Shown piece by piece: positions 36,119 through 45,691 of a DNA stretch of 64,000 nt; position 1 is the stretch's first letter, and every line of letters starts with the position of its first letter. The notes under the pieces are model-generated. The model did no database searches and was not told where the DNA came from. It was given only the letters and a program-made list of their open reading frames with translations. Source of the DNA: Enterobacteriaceae bacterium RIT691 (lineage in GTDB: Bacteria; Pseudomonadota; Gammaproteobacteria; Enterobacterales; Enterobacteriaceae); assembly GCA_009668205.1 (NCBI GenBank), contig WJYM01000004.1:62001-126000 (forward strand). Reading direction: 5' to 3'. Made by a program: the position numbers and the translations under genes.

Positions 36119-37483
36119 ATGGCGACTTCATTTAAACACGTTGCAGAGCAGATCCTCGCCGCCGTCGGTGGTCAGGAAAACGTGGTTCACGCTACCCATT
36201 GCGCAACCCGTCTGCGCCTGAATCTGAAAGACGACGGTAAGATTAACGAGCAGCAGCTGTATCAATTGCCGGAAGTGGTCAAGCTGGTGAACAACGGCAG
36301 CCAGTTTCAAATTGTGATTGGCCCCAAAGTAGAGAAGGTCTTTGCCGCCATGAACGACCTGCTGCCCGGCAGCAATGCGACGGCGGAACCCGTCCAAAAA
36401 AGCACGTTGTTCAACCGTCTGCTGGCGACGCTTTCCGCCATCTTTACGCCGTACATCGGTGTACTGGCGGGCGTAGGGGTACTCAAAGGCCTGGTGGTGT
36501 TACTGCAAACGATGGATCTTATCTCCACCAAGTCCTGGCTGTTTGTGGTGCTAAATGCGCTTTCCAGCGGCGTATTCGTGATGCTGCCGCTGTTTATCGC
36601 AGTGACCGCGGCGGACAAATTCAAAACCAACCGTTTCACCGCGCTGGCGCTGACGGCGGCGATGATTTTCCCACTGACGGATGCCGCCACGCCAAACAGT
36701 ATTGATATCTTTCATCTCACCTTCCCGCTGAAAATCTACGGTGGCGCGGTGATCCCGGCCATTTTTGCGGTCTGGTTCCTGAGCTATGTCGAGCGCGGGT
36801 TGAAGAAAGTGATTCCTGAAGTGGCGGCGCTGGTGTTTGTTCCTTTCCTGTCACTTCTGGTCTGCGGCTTTGTGGTCTTTACCGTCATTGGCCCGATTGC
36901 TGACTACGTCGGGATTGGCATCGCCAACGCCTACACCTGGCTTTATAACCTGAGCCCGGTACTTTCCGGTGCGCTGCTGGCAGGGATTGGTCAGGTGTTC
37001 GTGGTGTTCGGCGTGCACTGGGGCATAATTCCGATTGCGCTGATCAATATGCAGGTCAACGGTTACGACACCGTGATGGCGATGTTTATGTCGGCGGTCA
37101 TGGGACAGTTTGGCGCCGCGTTCGGGGCCATCTTTATTGCCCGTAACCTGAAAGACAAACAGCTGGCGATTTCTGCCTCCATCTCAGCCTTCTTCGGGAT
37201 CACCGAACCGGCACTTTACGGGGTGAATCTGAAATACCGTATGCTGTTCATCTTTGGCTGTATTGGTGCTGCGCTGGGTGGCGCTATCACCGGCTTCCTG
37301 CGGGTGAAGACCTACAGTTTTCTTCCGGTATTGAACGTCTTCGAACTGGGGCTGTTCAGCGGGCCTGATTCGAAAGCCATTTATGAGGTGATTGCCATTA
37401 TCGTCGCCTTTAGCGTACCGGCCATACTCACCATCATCTACGGCAAAACCCGTCAGCTGGTTCCGGTCAGCGAGCTGCGCTAA
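36119..37483 (+). CDS. PTS EIIBC component, glucose/beta-glucoside family
   Basis: 454 residues from the ATG 8 bases after TAAGG. An N-terminal EIIB domain (about 1-85) has the phosphorylated Cys28 in HATHCATRLRL. A membrane EIIC domain (about 100-450) has the conserved GITEPALYGVNL motif. No EIIA domain is fused and none is encoded in the operon, so it probably takes phosphate from the general EIIA-Glc (Crr). It imports and phosphorylates a sugar, delivering it to the SIS-domain enzyme. The substrate is unknown; relatives carry beta-glucosides, sucrose, trehalose or N-acetylmuramate. Confidence 0.88.
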   Translation: MATSFKHVAEQILAAVGGQENVVHATHCATRLRLNLKDDGKINEQQLYQLPEVVKLVNNGSQFQIVIGPKVEKVFAAMNDLLPGSNATAEPVQKSTLFNRLLATLSAIFTPYIGVLAGVGVLKGLVVLLQTMDLISTKSWLFVVLNALSSGVFVMLPLFIAVTAADKFKTNRFTALALTAAMIFPLTDAATPNSIDIFHLTFPLKIYGGAVIPAIFAVWFLSYVERGLKKVIPEVAALVFVPFLSLLVCGFVVFTVIGPIADYVGIGIANAYTWLYNLSPVLSGALLAGIGQVFVVFGVHWGIIPIALINMQVNGYDTVMAMFMSAVMGQFGAAFGAIFIARNLKDKQLAISASISAFFGITEPALYGVNLKYRMLFIFGCIGAALGGAITGFLRVKTYSFLPVLNVFELGLFSGPDSKAIYEVIAIIVAFSVPAILTIIYGKTRQLVPVSELR

Positions 37484-37493
37484 TTCTCCACAT

Positions 37494-37519
37494 GCTGTAG
37501 CGGTGAAAACCGCTACAGC
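37494..37519 (+). terminator. GAAA-tetraloop hairpin between the PTS and GPH genes
   Basis: A perfect 11-bp stem GCTGTAGCGGT / ACCGCTACAGC closed by a GAAA (GNRA) tetraloop lies 11 bases after the EIIBC stop. No U-tract follows, so it may stabilise or partly terminate the upstream message. Confidence 0.5.
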
Positions 37520-37647
37520 AGCCTGTTACGTGCTTCACACTTTTCCTCTTACAGCTGATTTATCCATATCAGTGCCGCATTCCTGCAACGCATTATTTCT
37601 GGAGACAGCGAATACTCTTCTGCATATCTCAGTGTGGAGAAGTGTCG

Positions 37648-39051
37648 ATGGACAGCAATACATTATCGGTCAAAGAAAAAATCGGCTATGGCATGGGTGA
37701 TGCAGGATGCAACATCATCTTCGGTGCCATTATGTTGTTTGTTAACTATTTTTATACGGACATCTTTGGGCTGGCTCCGGCTTTAGTGGGCGTTTTGTTG
37801 CTGTCTGTTCGCGTTATTGACGCCGTCACCGACCCGATTATGGGGGCCATGGCCGACAGAACGCGCAGCAAGTACGGACGCTTTCGTCCCTGGTTGCTGT
37901 GGATTGCCTTCCCTTATGCCCTGTTTAGCGTCCTGATGTTTACGACGCCGGAGTGGACTTACAACAGCAAAGTTATCTATGCCTTTGTCACCTATTTCCT
38001 GCTCTCTATCACCTATACCGCGATCAACATTCCTTACTGCTCCCTGGGGAGTGTGATCACCAATGACCCGAAAGAGCGCGTTGCGTGTCAGTCCTATCGC
38101 TTCGTGATGGTGGGCATTGCCACTCTGCTGCTCTCGTTGACGCTGCTGCCCATGGCCGACTGGTTTGGCGGGGCCGACAAAGCCAAAGGCTACCAAATGG
38201 CGATGGCCGTGCTCGCCTTTATTGGCATGTGCATGTTCCTGTTTTGCTTCGCGACGGTACGCGAGCGCGTTCGCCCGGCCGTACAAACCAATGACGAACT
38301 GAAGCGCGACCTGAAAGACGTGTGGAAAAACGACCAGTGGGTGCGCATCCTGCTGCTGACCCTGAGTAACGTCTGCCCCGGCTTTATCCGTATGGCAGCA
38401 ACCATGTATTACGTTACGTGGGTGATGCAGCAAAGCACGCATTTCGCCACGCTGTTTATCAGCCTTGGCGTAGTGGGCATGATGATTGGCAGCATGCTGG
38501 CGAAAGTGCTGACCGACCGCTGGTGCAAGCTGCAGGTGTTCTTCTGGACCAACATCGTGCTGGCGGTGTTCTCCTGTGCGTTCTATTTCTTCGACCCGAA
38601 AGCCACGATGACAATCATGGTGCTCTACTTCCTGCTCAACATCCTGCACCAGATCCCGTCACCGTTACACTGGTCACTGATGGCCGACGTCGACGACTAC
38701 GGCGAATGGAAAACCGGGAAGCGCATCACCGGGATCAGCTTCTCCGGCAACCTGTTCTTCCTGAAGGTCGGGCTGGCGGTTGCAGGGGCAATGGTGGGCT
38801 TTCTGCTCTCCTGGTATGGTTACGACGCCGGTGCGAAAGCGCAAAGTGCGCAGGCGATCAACGGCATTGTGCTGTTGTTCAGCGTGATCCCAGGCGTCGG
38901 CTATCTGATCACCGCAGGTGTCGTGCGCTTGCTGAAAGTCGACCGTGAAATGATGAAGCAGATCCAAAGCGATCTGGAAAAACGTCGCCAGAACTACCGT
39001 GAATTGAGTGATTATCAGGAACAGGCAGAATTGATAAGGAAACCACAATGA
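37648..39051 (+). CDS. GPH-family glycoside:cation symporter
   Basis: 467 residues with about 12 membrane spans, starting at the ATG 8 bases after GGAGAAG. The N-terminal signature KEKIGYGMGDAGCNIIF, the loop RVIDAVTDPIMGAMADRTRS and KYGRFRPWL mark the glycoside-pentoside-hexuronide family (relatives of MelB, XylP, YicJ). These proteins import glycosides intact with Na+ or H+. Its stop overlaps the GH43 start as ATGA, so it almost certainly brings in the substrate that the GH43 enzyme cleaves in the cytosol. The ligand is probably an arabinoside or xyloside, by inference. Confidence 0.9.
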   Translation: MDSNTLSVKEKIGYGMGDAGCNIIFGAIMLFVNYFYTDIFGLAPALVGVLLLSVRVIDAVTDPIMGAMADRTRSKYGRFRPWLLWIAFPYALFSVLMFTTPEWTYNSKVIYAFVTYFLLSITYTAINIPYCSLGSVITNDPKERVACQSYRFVMVGIATLLLSLTLLPMADWFGGADKAKGYQMAMAVLAFIGMCMFLFCFATVRERVRPAVQTNDELKRDLKDVWKNDQWVRILLLTLSNVCPGFIRMAATMYYVTWVMQQSTHFATLFISLGVVGMMIGSMLAKVLTDRWCKLQVFFWTNIVLAVFSCAFYFFDPKATMTIMVLYFLLNILHQIPSPLHWSLMADVDDYGEWKTGKRITGISFSGNLFFLKVGLAVAGAMVGFLLSWYGYDAGAKAQSAQAINGIVLLFSVIPGVGYLITAGVVRLLKVDREMMKQIQSDLEKRRQNYRELSDYQEQAELIRKPQ

Positions 39052-39998
39052 CAACATGGCCGAACCCGTTTATCGAACAACGTGCCGATCCCTTTATCCT
39101 GCGTCACGACGGGTCGTATTACTTTATTGCTTCGGTGCCTGAGTATGACCGACTCGAGATCCGTCGCGCAGTAACGCTTGAAGGATTACGAACCGCTGAG
39201 CCGGTTACCGTCTGGCGCAAACCTGAAACAGGGCCGATGAGCCAGCTTATCTGGGCGCCGGAGCTGCACAACATCGACGGAACATGGGTTATCTATTTTG
39301 CAGCCACACATACGCATGACCTCGATAAGTTAGGCATGTTCCAGCACCGGATGTTTGCGCTTGCCTGTACAGAGGCCGATCCGCTCAGCGGAAAATGGAC
39401 CGAAAAGGGCCAGGTCAAAACGCAGTTTGATACCTTTGCGCTGGATGCCACCACATTCTCGCATCAGGGAAAACAGTGGTATTTGTGGGCGCAGAAAGCG
39501 CCGGACATTGCCGGAAATTCAAACCTGTATCTGGCCGAACTGGAAAACCCGTGGACGCTCAAAGGGCATCCGGTGATGCTCAGCAAACCGGAGTTCGACT
39601 GGGAATGCCGGGGCTTTCTGGTCAATGAAGGCCCGGCAGCGATGGTGCATGGCGATAAGCTGTTCGTCAGCTACTCCGCCAGCGCGACCGACGAAAACTA
39701 CTGCATGGGGTTATTGTGGATAGACCTGGATGCTGACCCAATGCAGGCCAGCAACTGGCACAAATCACAGGTGCCGGTCTTCACCACCAGCGATGAAAAC
39801 CGCCAGTATGGGCCGGGACATAACAGCTTCACGGTAACGCCTGAAGGGGAAGATGTGCTGGTGTACCACGCGAGAAACTACACCGAAATTGAAGGCGATC
39901 CGCTCTACGATCCGAACCGCCATACGCGCTTGAAACGGATGCGCTGGAACGAAAACGGGATGCCTGATTTTGGCATCCCGCCTGCGGATTCACTCTGA
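39048..39998 (+). CDS. GH43-family glycosidase (arabinofuranosidase/xylosidase type)
   Basis: 316 residues, with no signal peptide, so cytosolic. The five-bladed propeller family is recognised from the N-terminal RADPFILRHDGSYYF (likely base Asp14), IWAPELHNIDGTWVIYFAA, ALDATTF (Asp133, pKa modulator), the NEGPA motif with the likely acid Glu194, and GPGHNSF near the C-terminus. These resemble the exo-acting alpha-L-arabinofuranosidases more than the xylosidases, but the specificity is not certain. It is translationally coupled to the GPH symporter. A GGGATGCC / GGCATCCC hairpin lies near its 3' end. Confidence 0.85.
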   Translation: MTTWPNPFIEQRADPFILRHDGSYYFIASVPEYDRLEIRRAVTLEGLRTAEPVTVWRKPETGPMSQLIWAPELHNIDGTWVIYFAATHTHDLDKLGMFQHRMFALACTEADPLSGKWTEKGQVKTQFDTFALDATTFSHQGKQWYLWAQKAPDIAGNSNLYLAELENPWTLKGHPVMLSKPEFDWECRGFLVNEGPAAMVHGDKLFVSYSASATDENYCMGLLWIDLDADPMQASNWHKSQVPVFTTSDENRQYGPGHNSFTVTPEGEDVLVYHARNYTEIEGDPLYDPNRHTRLKRMRWNENGMPDFGIPPADSL

Positions 39999-40011
39999 GA
40001 CTCTGCCCGGT

Positions 40012-40072
40012 AGCTTTGATTGCCCGGTGGTGGCTGACGCCTTACCGGGCCTACGAGGATCCGACCGGGCAA
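40012..40072. repeat. REP-like elements between the GH43 gene and ampE
   Basis: Units around CTGCCCGGTAGC, TGCCCGGTGGTGGCTGACGC and the inverted ACCGGGCCTACG fill the gap between convergent genes. They belong to the same REP family as 15706 and 34780. Confidence 0.7.
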
Positions 40073-40076
40073 TAAA

Positions 40077-40931
40077 TCAAACCAGCGTCCCGTAAATCGT
40101 CAGTAGCGCCATAATCACCACCGTCACATAGGAGGCTTTCTTCGCCATTGAAACCGCGGCTTTCGGCGTTTCAACTTTATCCACATGTGGCTCACGGGCC
40201 AGCGAGAACTGCGCCAGTTGCGTCAGCACCTGATACTGGGAAGTATGGCGGTCACCCAGTGAAGCAAACCACGCTGGCAACGCTTTCTCGCCGTGGCCAA
40301 TCAGCGCATACACCACGCCGACCAAACGAACCGGAACCCAATCCAGCACATGGAGAATGGCGTCAACACCGGATTCCTGGCGGTGACGTGGCGTCTGATA
40401 ACGCGCCAACCAGCCCTGCCAGGCGCGCAGAAACGCATAGCCCATCAGGGTAACCGGCCCAAACGCGCCACCCACAACGAACCAGAACAGCGGCGCGAGA
40501 TAATAGCGATAGTTAATCCACAGCAGGGCATTTTGAAGCTCGCGCAGATACTCACGTTCATCGCAGCCTGGCGGCACCCCGTGGATCAGCGTGAGTTCAG
40601 TCGCCATCGCGTCACGGGCATGGGTGTCATCGCGGGATGCGGCTTTGAGATAGGCGTGGTAGTGCATTCGCACTTTACCTGCACCAATACACAGCACACC
40701 AATCAGGATCCACACCACCAGCAGAGGTACGTTAAACAACACGCCGTGCAGGGTACGTTCGAGCAGCCAGACGACGGCCATCGCCACGACCGCCATCAGC
40801 AGAGTCATGGCAAAGGAGTAACGTTTAATACGACGGAACAGCACTTCCAGCCGGTGATCGAGCTGCCAGTGCTCGCCGAGTTTAAACAGACGTTCGGCAA
40901 TCAGCACCAGAAGTGTGGTAAACAGCGTCAT
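40077..40931 (-). CDS. ampE: Inner-membrane protein AmpE
   Basis: 284 residues, identical in length to E. coli AmpE, with several membrane spans (for example about 42-60, 66-84, 145-165 and the C-terminus 268-284). Conserved segments are [14 protein letters not shown]-like residues near the N-terminus, [20 protein letters not shown] and [20 protein letters not shown]. It is related to CobD/CbiB-type proteins and is linked with beta-lactamase regulation through its operon partner AmpD, though its own role is unclear. The ampD stop overlaps this start as ATGA. Confidence 0.95.
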   Translation of the reverse strand: MTLFTTLLVLIAERLFKLGEHWQLDHRLEVLFRRIKRYSFAMTLLMAVVAMAVVWLLERTLHGVLFNVPLLVVWILIGVLCIGAGKVRMHYHAYLKAASRDDTHARDAMATELTLIHGVPPGCDEREYLRELQNALLWINYRYYLAPLFWFVVGGAFGPVTLMGYAFLRAWQGWLARYQTPRHRQESGVDAILHVLDWVPVRLVGVVYALIGHGEKALPAWFASLGDRHTSQYQVLTQLAQFSLAREPHVDKVETPKAAVSMAKKASYVTVVIMALLTIYGTLV

Positions 40932-41491
40932 GTCTTCTCCTTGTCAGACGGTAGACTCACCAGAGCGCGAAAACGCGGCCAGTCAAACGCCGGGCCGGGA
41001 TCGGTTTTACGCACCGGGGCAATATCGCTATGGCCGGTGATGTGACTGGCCAGCGCCGGATACACCGAGCTCAGCAGGCGGGTCACCGCGGCAAGCTGCT
41101 GATATTGTTCATCGGTATAAGGCAAAGTATCGGTACCTTCCAGCTCAATGCCAATCGAAAAATCGTTACATCTTTCGCGGCCCTGATACGACGAAACACC
41201 GGCATGCCAGGCACGTTTATCAAACGGCACATACTGTACGATTTCACCGTCCCGGCGAATCAAACAGTGAGCGGAAACACGTAAATGCGCAATCTCGGCA
41301 AAAAAGGGATGAGCTTCAGGATCGAGTGTTCCTGTGAATAATGCGTCAATCCACGGGCCGCCAAATTCACCGGGCGGCAGGCTGATGTTATGCACCACCA
41401 GCAGCGTGGGGGCGTCGTCATCCGGGCGGCAATCATGATGCGGCGACGGGACGCGTCGCGCATCTTCCAGCCACCCACCGGTTAACTGCAT
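40928..41491 (-). CDS. ampD: 1,6-anhydro-N-acetylmuramyl-L-alanine amidase
   Basis: 187 residues. A zinc amidase of the cytosol that cleaves the peptide from anhydro-muropeptides in peptidoglycan recycling. Zinc ligands His34 (LVVHNISLP), His154 (TGHSDIAP) and Asp164 (KTDPGPAF) are all present. Loss of AmpD raises anhydro-muropeptide levels and derepresses chromosomal AmpC through AmpR in Enterobacter-type strains. The gene here looks intact, so no derepression is predicted from this locus. It is divergent from nadC. Confidence 0.97.
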   Translation of the reverse strand: MQLTGGWLEDARRVPSPHHDCRPDDDAPTLLVVHNISLPPGEFGGPWIDALFTGTLDPEAHPFFAEIAHLRVSAHCLIRRDGEIVQYVPFDKRAWHAGVSSYQGRERCNDFSIGIELEGTDTLPYTDEQYQQLAAVTRLLSSVYPALASHITGHSDIAPVRKTDPGPAFDWPRFRALVSLPSDKEKT

Positions 41492-41536
41492 GCGGGCTCT
41501 CCTTAATCTATGGTGCTGAAATCCGGTTCAGAGTAG

Positions 41537-42472
<936 letters not shown>

Positions 42473-42482
42473 GCCCGCCACC

Positions 42483-42509
42483 GCGAAGGAGATTTACGAT
42501 CTCCTTCGC
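42483..42509 (+). terminator. Hairpin downstream of nadC
   Basis: A perfect 11-bp stem GCGAAGGAGAT / ATCTCCTTCGC with a 5-base loop lies 10 bases after the nadC stop. The following AGGAAAACG lacks a U-tract, so termination may be Rho-assisted or weak. Confidence 0.5.
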
Positions 42510-42632
42510 AGGAAAACGCAACGCCCTGCAACCCCCTAAAACAGTCTTCGACCGCCTTCCACGATCTGATCTTTCCCCTTCGCCAGCCGTCTCACAGACT
42601 GTCAGAGTGCTTCCGTCAACCAAGGAGGCTCT

Positions 42633-43070
42633 ATGAACAAAATACAAGGATTTACCCTGATTGAACTGATGGTCGTGATTGGCATTATTGCCATCCTCAG
42701 CGCAATCGGCATTCCTGCTTACCAGAACTACCTGCGGAAAGCGGCGCTCACCGACATGCTGCAAACCTTCATGCCTTACCGGACCGCCATTGAACTTTGC
42801 GCTCTTGACCACGGTGGAACAACCGACTGTGACGGCGGCACCAACGGCATTCCGGCTCCCGCCACCAGCCGTTATGTCTCCGGAATGGAGGTCGCGCAGG
42901 GCAACGTTACGCTAACCGGACAAGAAAGCCTTAATGGTCTGAGCGTCATCCTCAAACCCCAATGGGATAACGCCAACGGCATCACCGGCTGGCAACGGAC
43001 CTGTACTATCGCCAGCGACAGCGCGTTAAAACAGGCCTGCGAAGACGTTTTCCGTTTTAACGCATCCTGA
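42633..43070 (+). CDS. ppdD: Type IV major prepilin
   Basis: 145 residues with a strong AAGGAGG site. The class III signal MNKIQG is followed by FTLIELMVVIGIIAILSAIG, so prepilin peptidase should cut after Gly6 and methylate Phe7; Glu11 is the conserved Glu5 of the mature pilin. Two Cys in the head (CALDHGG and CEDVF regions, with others in between) can form the C-terminal disulfide. It is the first gene of ppdD-hofB-hofC. Assembly in other enterics needs additional hof/gsp genes located elsewhere. Confidence 0.95.
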   Translation: MNKIQGFTLIELMVVIGIIAILSAIGIPAYQNYLRKAALTDMLQTFMPYRTAIELCALDHGGTTDCDGGTNGIPAPATSRYVSGMEVAQGNVTLTGQESLNGLSVILKPQWDNANGITGWQRTCTIASDSALKQACEDVFRFNAS

Positions 43071-43081
43071 GGTTCTTCTCC

Positions 43082-44467
43082 ATGAAGCATGACCAACTTC
43101 TGGCTCTGTGCCAGCGTTATAGCGCTGTTTTACTGAGCAATGACGAGCGAGTACTCAGCATTGCCGTCGTGGACACACCCCCGCAGGAGCTTATGGACGC
43201 GCTGCGTTTTGCAACCCAAAAGCGCATCGACATTGAATGCTGGGATCGCCCACGAATGGAGCAGCACCAGCAGACCGATCGGGAATCGCACCTGCCTGCT
43301 GCGCGCAATGACAATGGCGACGTTGTAGAACTTCTCAATCAAACGTTGCAGCAAGCACTGCAGCAGCGAGCATCTGATATCCACTTTGAACCCTGTGCCG
43401 AATCCCTTCGCGTACGGTTACGGGTGGACGGAGTACTGTATGCCTTGCCCGATTTCTCCCCGGCCTTGAGTGCACCGCTCGCCGCCAGGCTCAAAGTGCT
43501 GGGCGGGCTGGATATTGCTGAGCGACGCCTGCCGCAGGACGGACAATTTACGGTCGATATCGCCGGGAATAACGTCTCGTTCAGAATAGCCACCCTTCCC
43601 TGCCGCGGCGGCGAGAAAGTGGTACTCCGGCTGCTGCATCAGGTGAAACAGACGCTGGATATCAATACGTTAGGAATGAGTGAGGCACAGCAGCAGACCT
43701 TTCTCCACGCCCTACGCCAACCACAGGGTCTACTGTTGGTGACAGGACCGACTGGCAGCGGAAAAACCGTCACGCTTTACAGTGCGCTTCAGGCGCGGAA
43801 CACCCCGGAGATCAATATTTGTAGCGTTGAGGATCCGGTGGAGATTCCGCTGCCGGGGATCAACCAAACACAGATCAACAGCCGTGCCGGATTGACGTTT
43901 CAGAACGTACTGCGGTCACTGCTGCGCCAGGATCCGGATATCGTGATGGTCGGTGAAATACGCGATGCCGAAACGGCGGAAATTGCCATCAAGGCGGCAC
44001 AAACAGGGCATCTGGTGCTCTCTACGCTGCATACTAACTCCACAACAGAAACGCTGGTTCGGTTGCAACAGATGGGCGTGGCGCGTTGGATGGTTGCTTC
44101 AGCGCTGCTGGTCGTGGTGGCGCAGCGGCTGGTTCGTCGACTGTGTCCCTACTGCCGCCAGCAGCAGGGACACTCCACGCTTTTACCGGCTTCGCTTTGC
44201 ACAACACCCCTGCCCAACTGGGTGGCCTCGGGATGCCCGCGTTGCTATCACGGCTATCACGGGCGAATGGCCCTATTCGAAGTGTTGAGTATCACGCCCT
44301 CTTTAAAACAGGCCATTTTGGGGGGCGCCACGCCGGAGGAGATGGAGCAGAAAGCCAAAACCTCGGGTATGGCAACGCTGTTGGAGCACGGCTGCGAGGC
44401 TGTCCGCCAGGGCCAAACCAGCGCTGAAGAACTGCTGCGTGTGGTAGGGCTTCATCATGCAGGATAA
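43082..44467 (+). CDS. hofB: Type IV pilus assembly ATPase (GspE/PilB family)
   Basis: 461 residues. A cytosolic hexameric ATPase that powers pilus extension. Visible motifs are ASDIHFEP (97-104), Walker A GPTGSGKT (222-229), the Asp box around DPVEIPLPGINQTQIN, Walker B DPDIVMVGEIRD (285-294), the His box TLHTNSTTETLVRL and a tetra-Cys zinc site (Cys355, 358, 385, 388). The N-terminal N1 domain is shorter than in PilB. It overlaps hofC by 11 bases and follows ppdD by 11 bases. Confidence 0.95.
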   Translation: MKHDQLLALCQRYSAVLLSNDERVLSIAVVDTPPQELMDALRFATQKRIDIECWDRPRMEQHQQTDRESHLPAARNDNGDVVELLNQTLQQALQQRASDIHFEPCAESLRVRLRVDGVLYALPDFSPALSAPLAARLKVLGGLDIAERRLPQDGQFTVDIAGNNVSFRIATLPCRGGEKVVLRLLHQVKQTLDINTLGMSEAQQQTFLHALRQPQGLLLVTGPTGSGKTVTLYSALQARNTPEINICSVEDPVEIPLPGINQTQINSRAGLTFQNVLRSLLRQDPDIVMVGEIRDAETAEIAIKAAQTGHLVLSTLHTNSTTETLVRLQQMGVARWMVASALLVVVAQRLVRRLCPYCRQQQGHSTLLPASLCTTPLPNWVASGCPRCYHGYHGRMALFEVLSITPSLKQAILGGATPEEMEQKAKTSGMATLLEHGCEAVRQGQTSAEELLRVVGLHHAG

Positions 44468-45656
44468 ACAGCTGTGGCAATGGCGAGGAGTGACAACAGA
44501 AGGTGATTCCGTTCGGCGTACCGTTTGGGCGGAAAGCAAAATGGCCGTTCTGAAAAGCATCGAACGAGAGAATACGCATCCCCTGCAGCTTAAACGCTGC
44601 CCGGTAAAAAAAGCACACTGGCATGCCCATTACAGCCGCGAACTGATGCATCAGCTTGCTACGCTGTTACAGGCCGGACTCACGCTTTCCGACGGCTTGA
44701 TATTGCTCGCTGAACAACACCCCAGCCCACAGTGGCAGGCTCTGTTGCGGGATACCGCCCATCAACTGGCGCAAGGCCATGCCCTCTCTACGGTGCTAAA
44801 GCAGTGGCCCGACGCCTTCACCCCTCTCTATTCCGCCATGGTGCATGCCGGAGAGATAACCGGCAAGCTGGATTACTGCTGTTTCCATCTGGCGCGCCAG
44901 CAACAGCAGCAGCAAGAACTCAGCCAGAAAGTGAAAAAAGCGCTGCGCTACCCGTTGATCATTTTACTGTTGGCGGTGGTCGTGGTTTTCGGCATGAGCG
45001 CTTTTGTCCTGCCAGAATTTGCCGCGATTTATCGTACCTTCAACACCCCGTTGCCTGTATTGACGCTGGCGGTGATGGCGATTTCCGATGCCGCTCAACA
45101 AGCGCTACCATTTCTCGCGATCGCGACGGTGTTGCTTTTCTTCTTACGCCCATTGCTAAATCGCAGCCCGGGATGGCAACTGCTCCGACCGCGGCTGTTG
45201 TTAAAAATCCCGGTATTTTCCGTGCTTATTCGGGGGCAAATGCTGAGTCAGATTTATACCGTGCTGGCCTTAACGCAGCATGCCGGGATCCCCTTTCTGC
45301 AAGGGCTCACCAGCGTTGAGGAGACGTTGAGTTGTCCATGGTGGCGCGCGGTTATCCGGGAGATAAGCGAGTCTGTCTCCACAGGCAGTGCTATCTGGCA
45401 GGCGATGGAGAAAAGCCCTGTGTTTACGCCATTGTGCAAACAGCTAATCAGAACCGGCGAGGTGTCGGGATCGTTAGATAAAATGCTGGAGAACCTGGCG
45501 GATTACCACAGCAAGCAAACCCATGAACAAGCAGAGAACCTGGCAACACTTCTGGAACCGGTGATGTTGTTAGTGACGGGGATAATTATCGGGACGCTGG
45601 TGGTGGCAATGTATCTGCCGATCTTTCATTTGGGGGATGCGATTAGCGGAGGATAA
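44457..45656 (+). CDS. hofC: Type IV pilus inner-membrane platform protein (GspF/PilC family)
   Basis: 399 residues with two GspF domains: residues about 60-180 and 260-385. Characteristic segments are HQLATLLQAGLTLSDGLILL, MVHAGEITGKLDYCCFHLA, KKALRYPLIILLLAVVVVFG (first span), FVLPEFAAIYRTFNTPLP, and the C-terminal LLEPVMLLVTGIIIGTLVVA then MYLPIF. It anchors the HofB ATPase at the inner membrane. The start at 44457 overlaps the end of hofB. A hairpin after the stop separates it from convergent guaC. Confidence 0.94.
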   Translation: MQDKQLWQWRGVTTEGDSVRRTVWAESKMAVLKSIERENTHPLQLKRCPVKKAHWHAHYSRELMHQLATLLQAGLTLSDGLILLAEQHPSPQWQALLRDTAHQLAQGHALSTVLKQWPDAFTPLYSAMVHAGEITGKLDYCCFHLARQQQQQQELSQKVKKALRYPLIILLLAVVVVFGMSAFVLPEFAAIYRTFNTPLPVLTLAVMAISDAAQQALPFLAIATVLLFFLRPLLNRSPGWQLLRPRLLLKIPVFSVLIRGQMLSQIYTVLALTQHAGIPFLQGLTSVEETLSCPWWRAVIREISESVSTGSAIWQAMEKSPVFTPLCKQLIRTGEVSGSLDKMLENLADYHSKQTHEQAENLATLLEPVMLLVTGIIIGTLVVAMYLPIFHLGDAISGG

Positions 45657-45657
45657 A

Positions 45658-45683
45658 TTGCTGGCGCCAGTTAGCGCCAGCAA
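45658..45683. terminator. Convergent hairpin between hofC and guaC
   Basis: A 10-bp stem TTGCTGGCGC / GCGCCAGCAA with a 6-base loop lies between the two stops. T/A-rich sequence flanks it, modestly favouring termination of guaC on the minus strand. Confidence 0.6.
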
Positions 45684-45691
45684 AATCGGCA

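Noticed and set aside
37783-38649. 288-codon frame antisense to the GPH symporter gene
   Set aside because: The symporter is well supported by its family signature; the antisense product is His/Gln-rich with no start signal.
42530-42632. Search for a CRP or sigma-54 site before ppdD
   Set aside because: No TGTGA-N6-TCACA or GG-N10-GC pattern was convincing in this gap.
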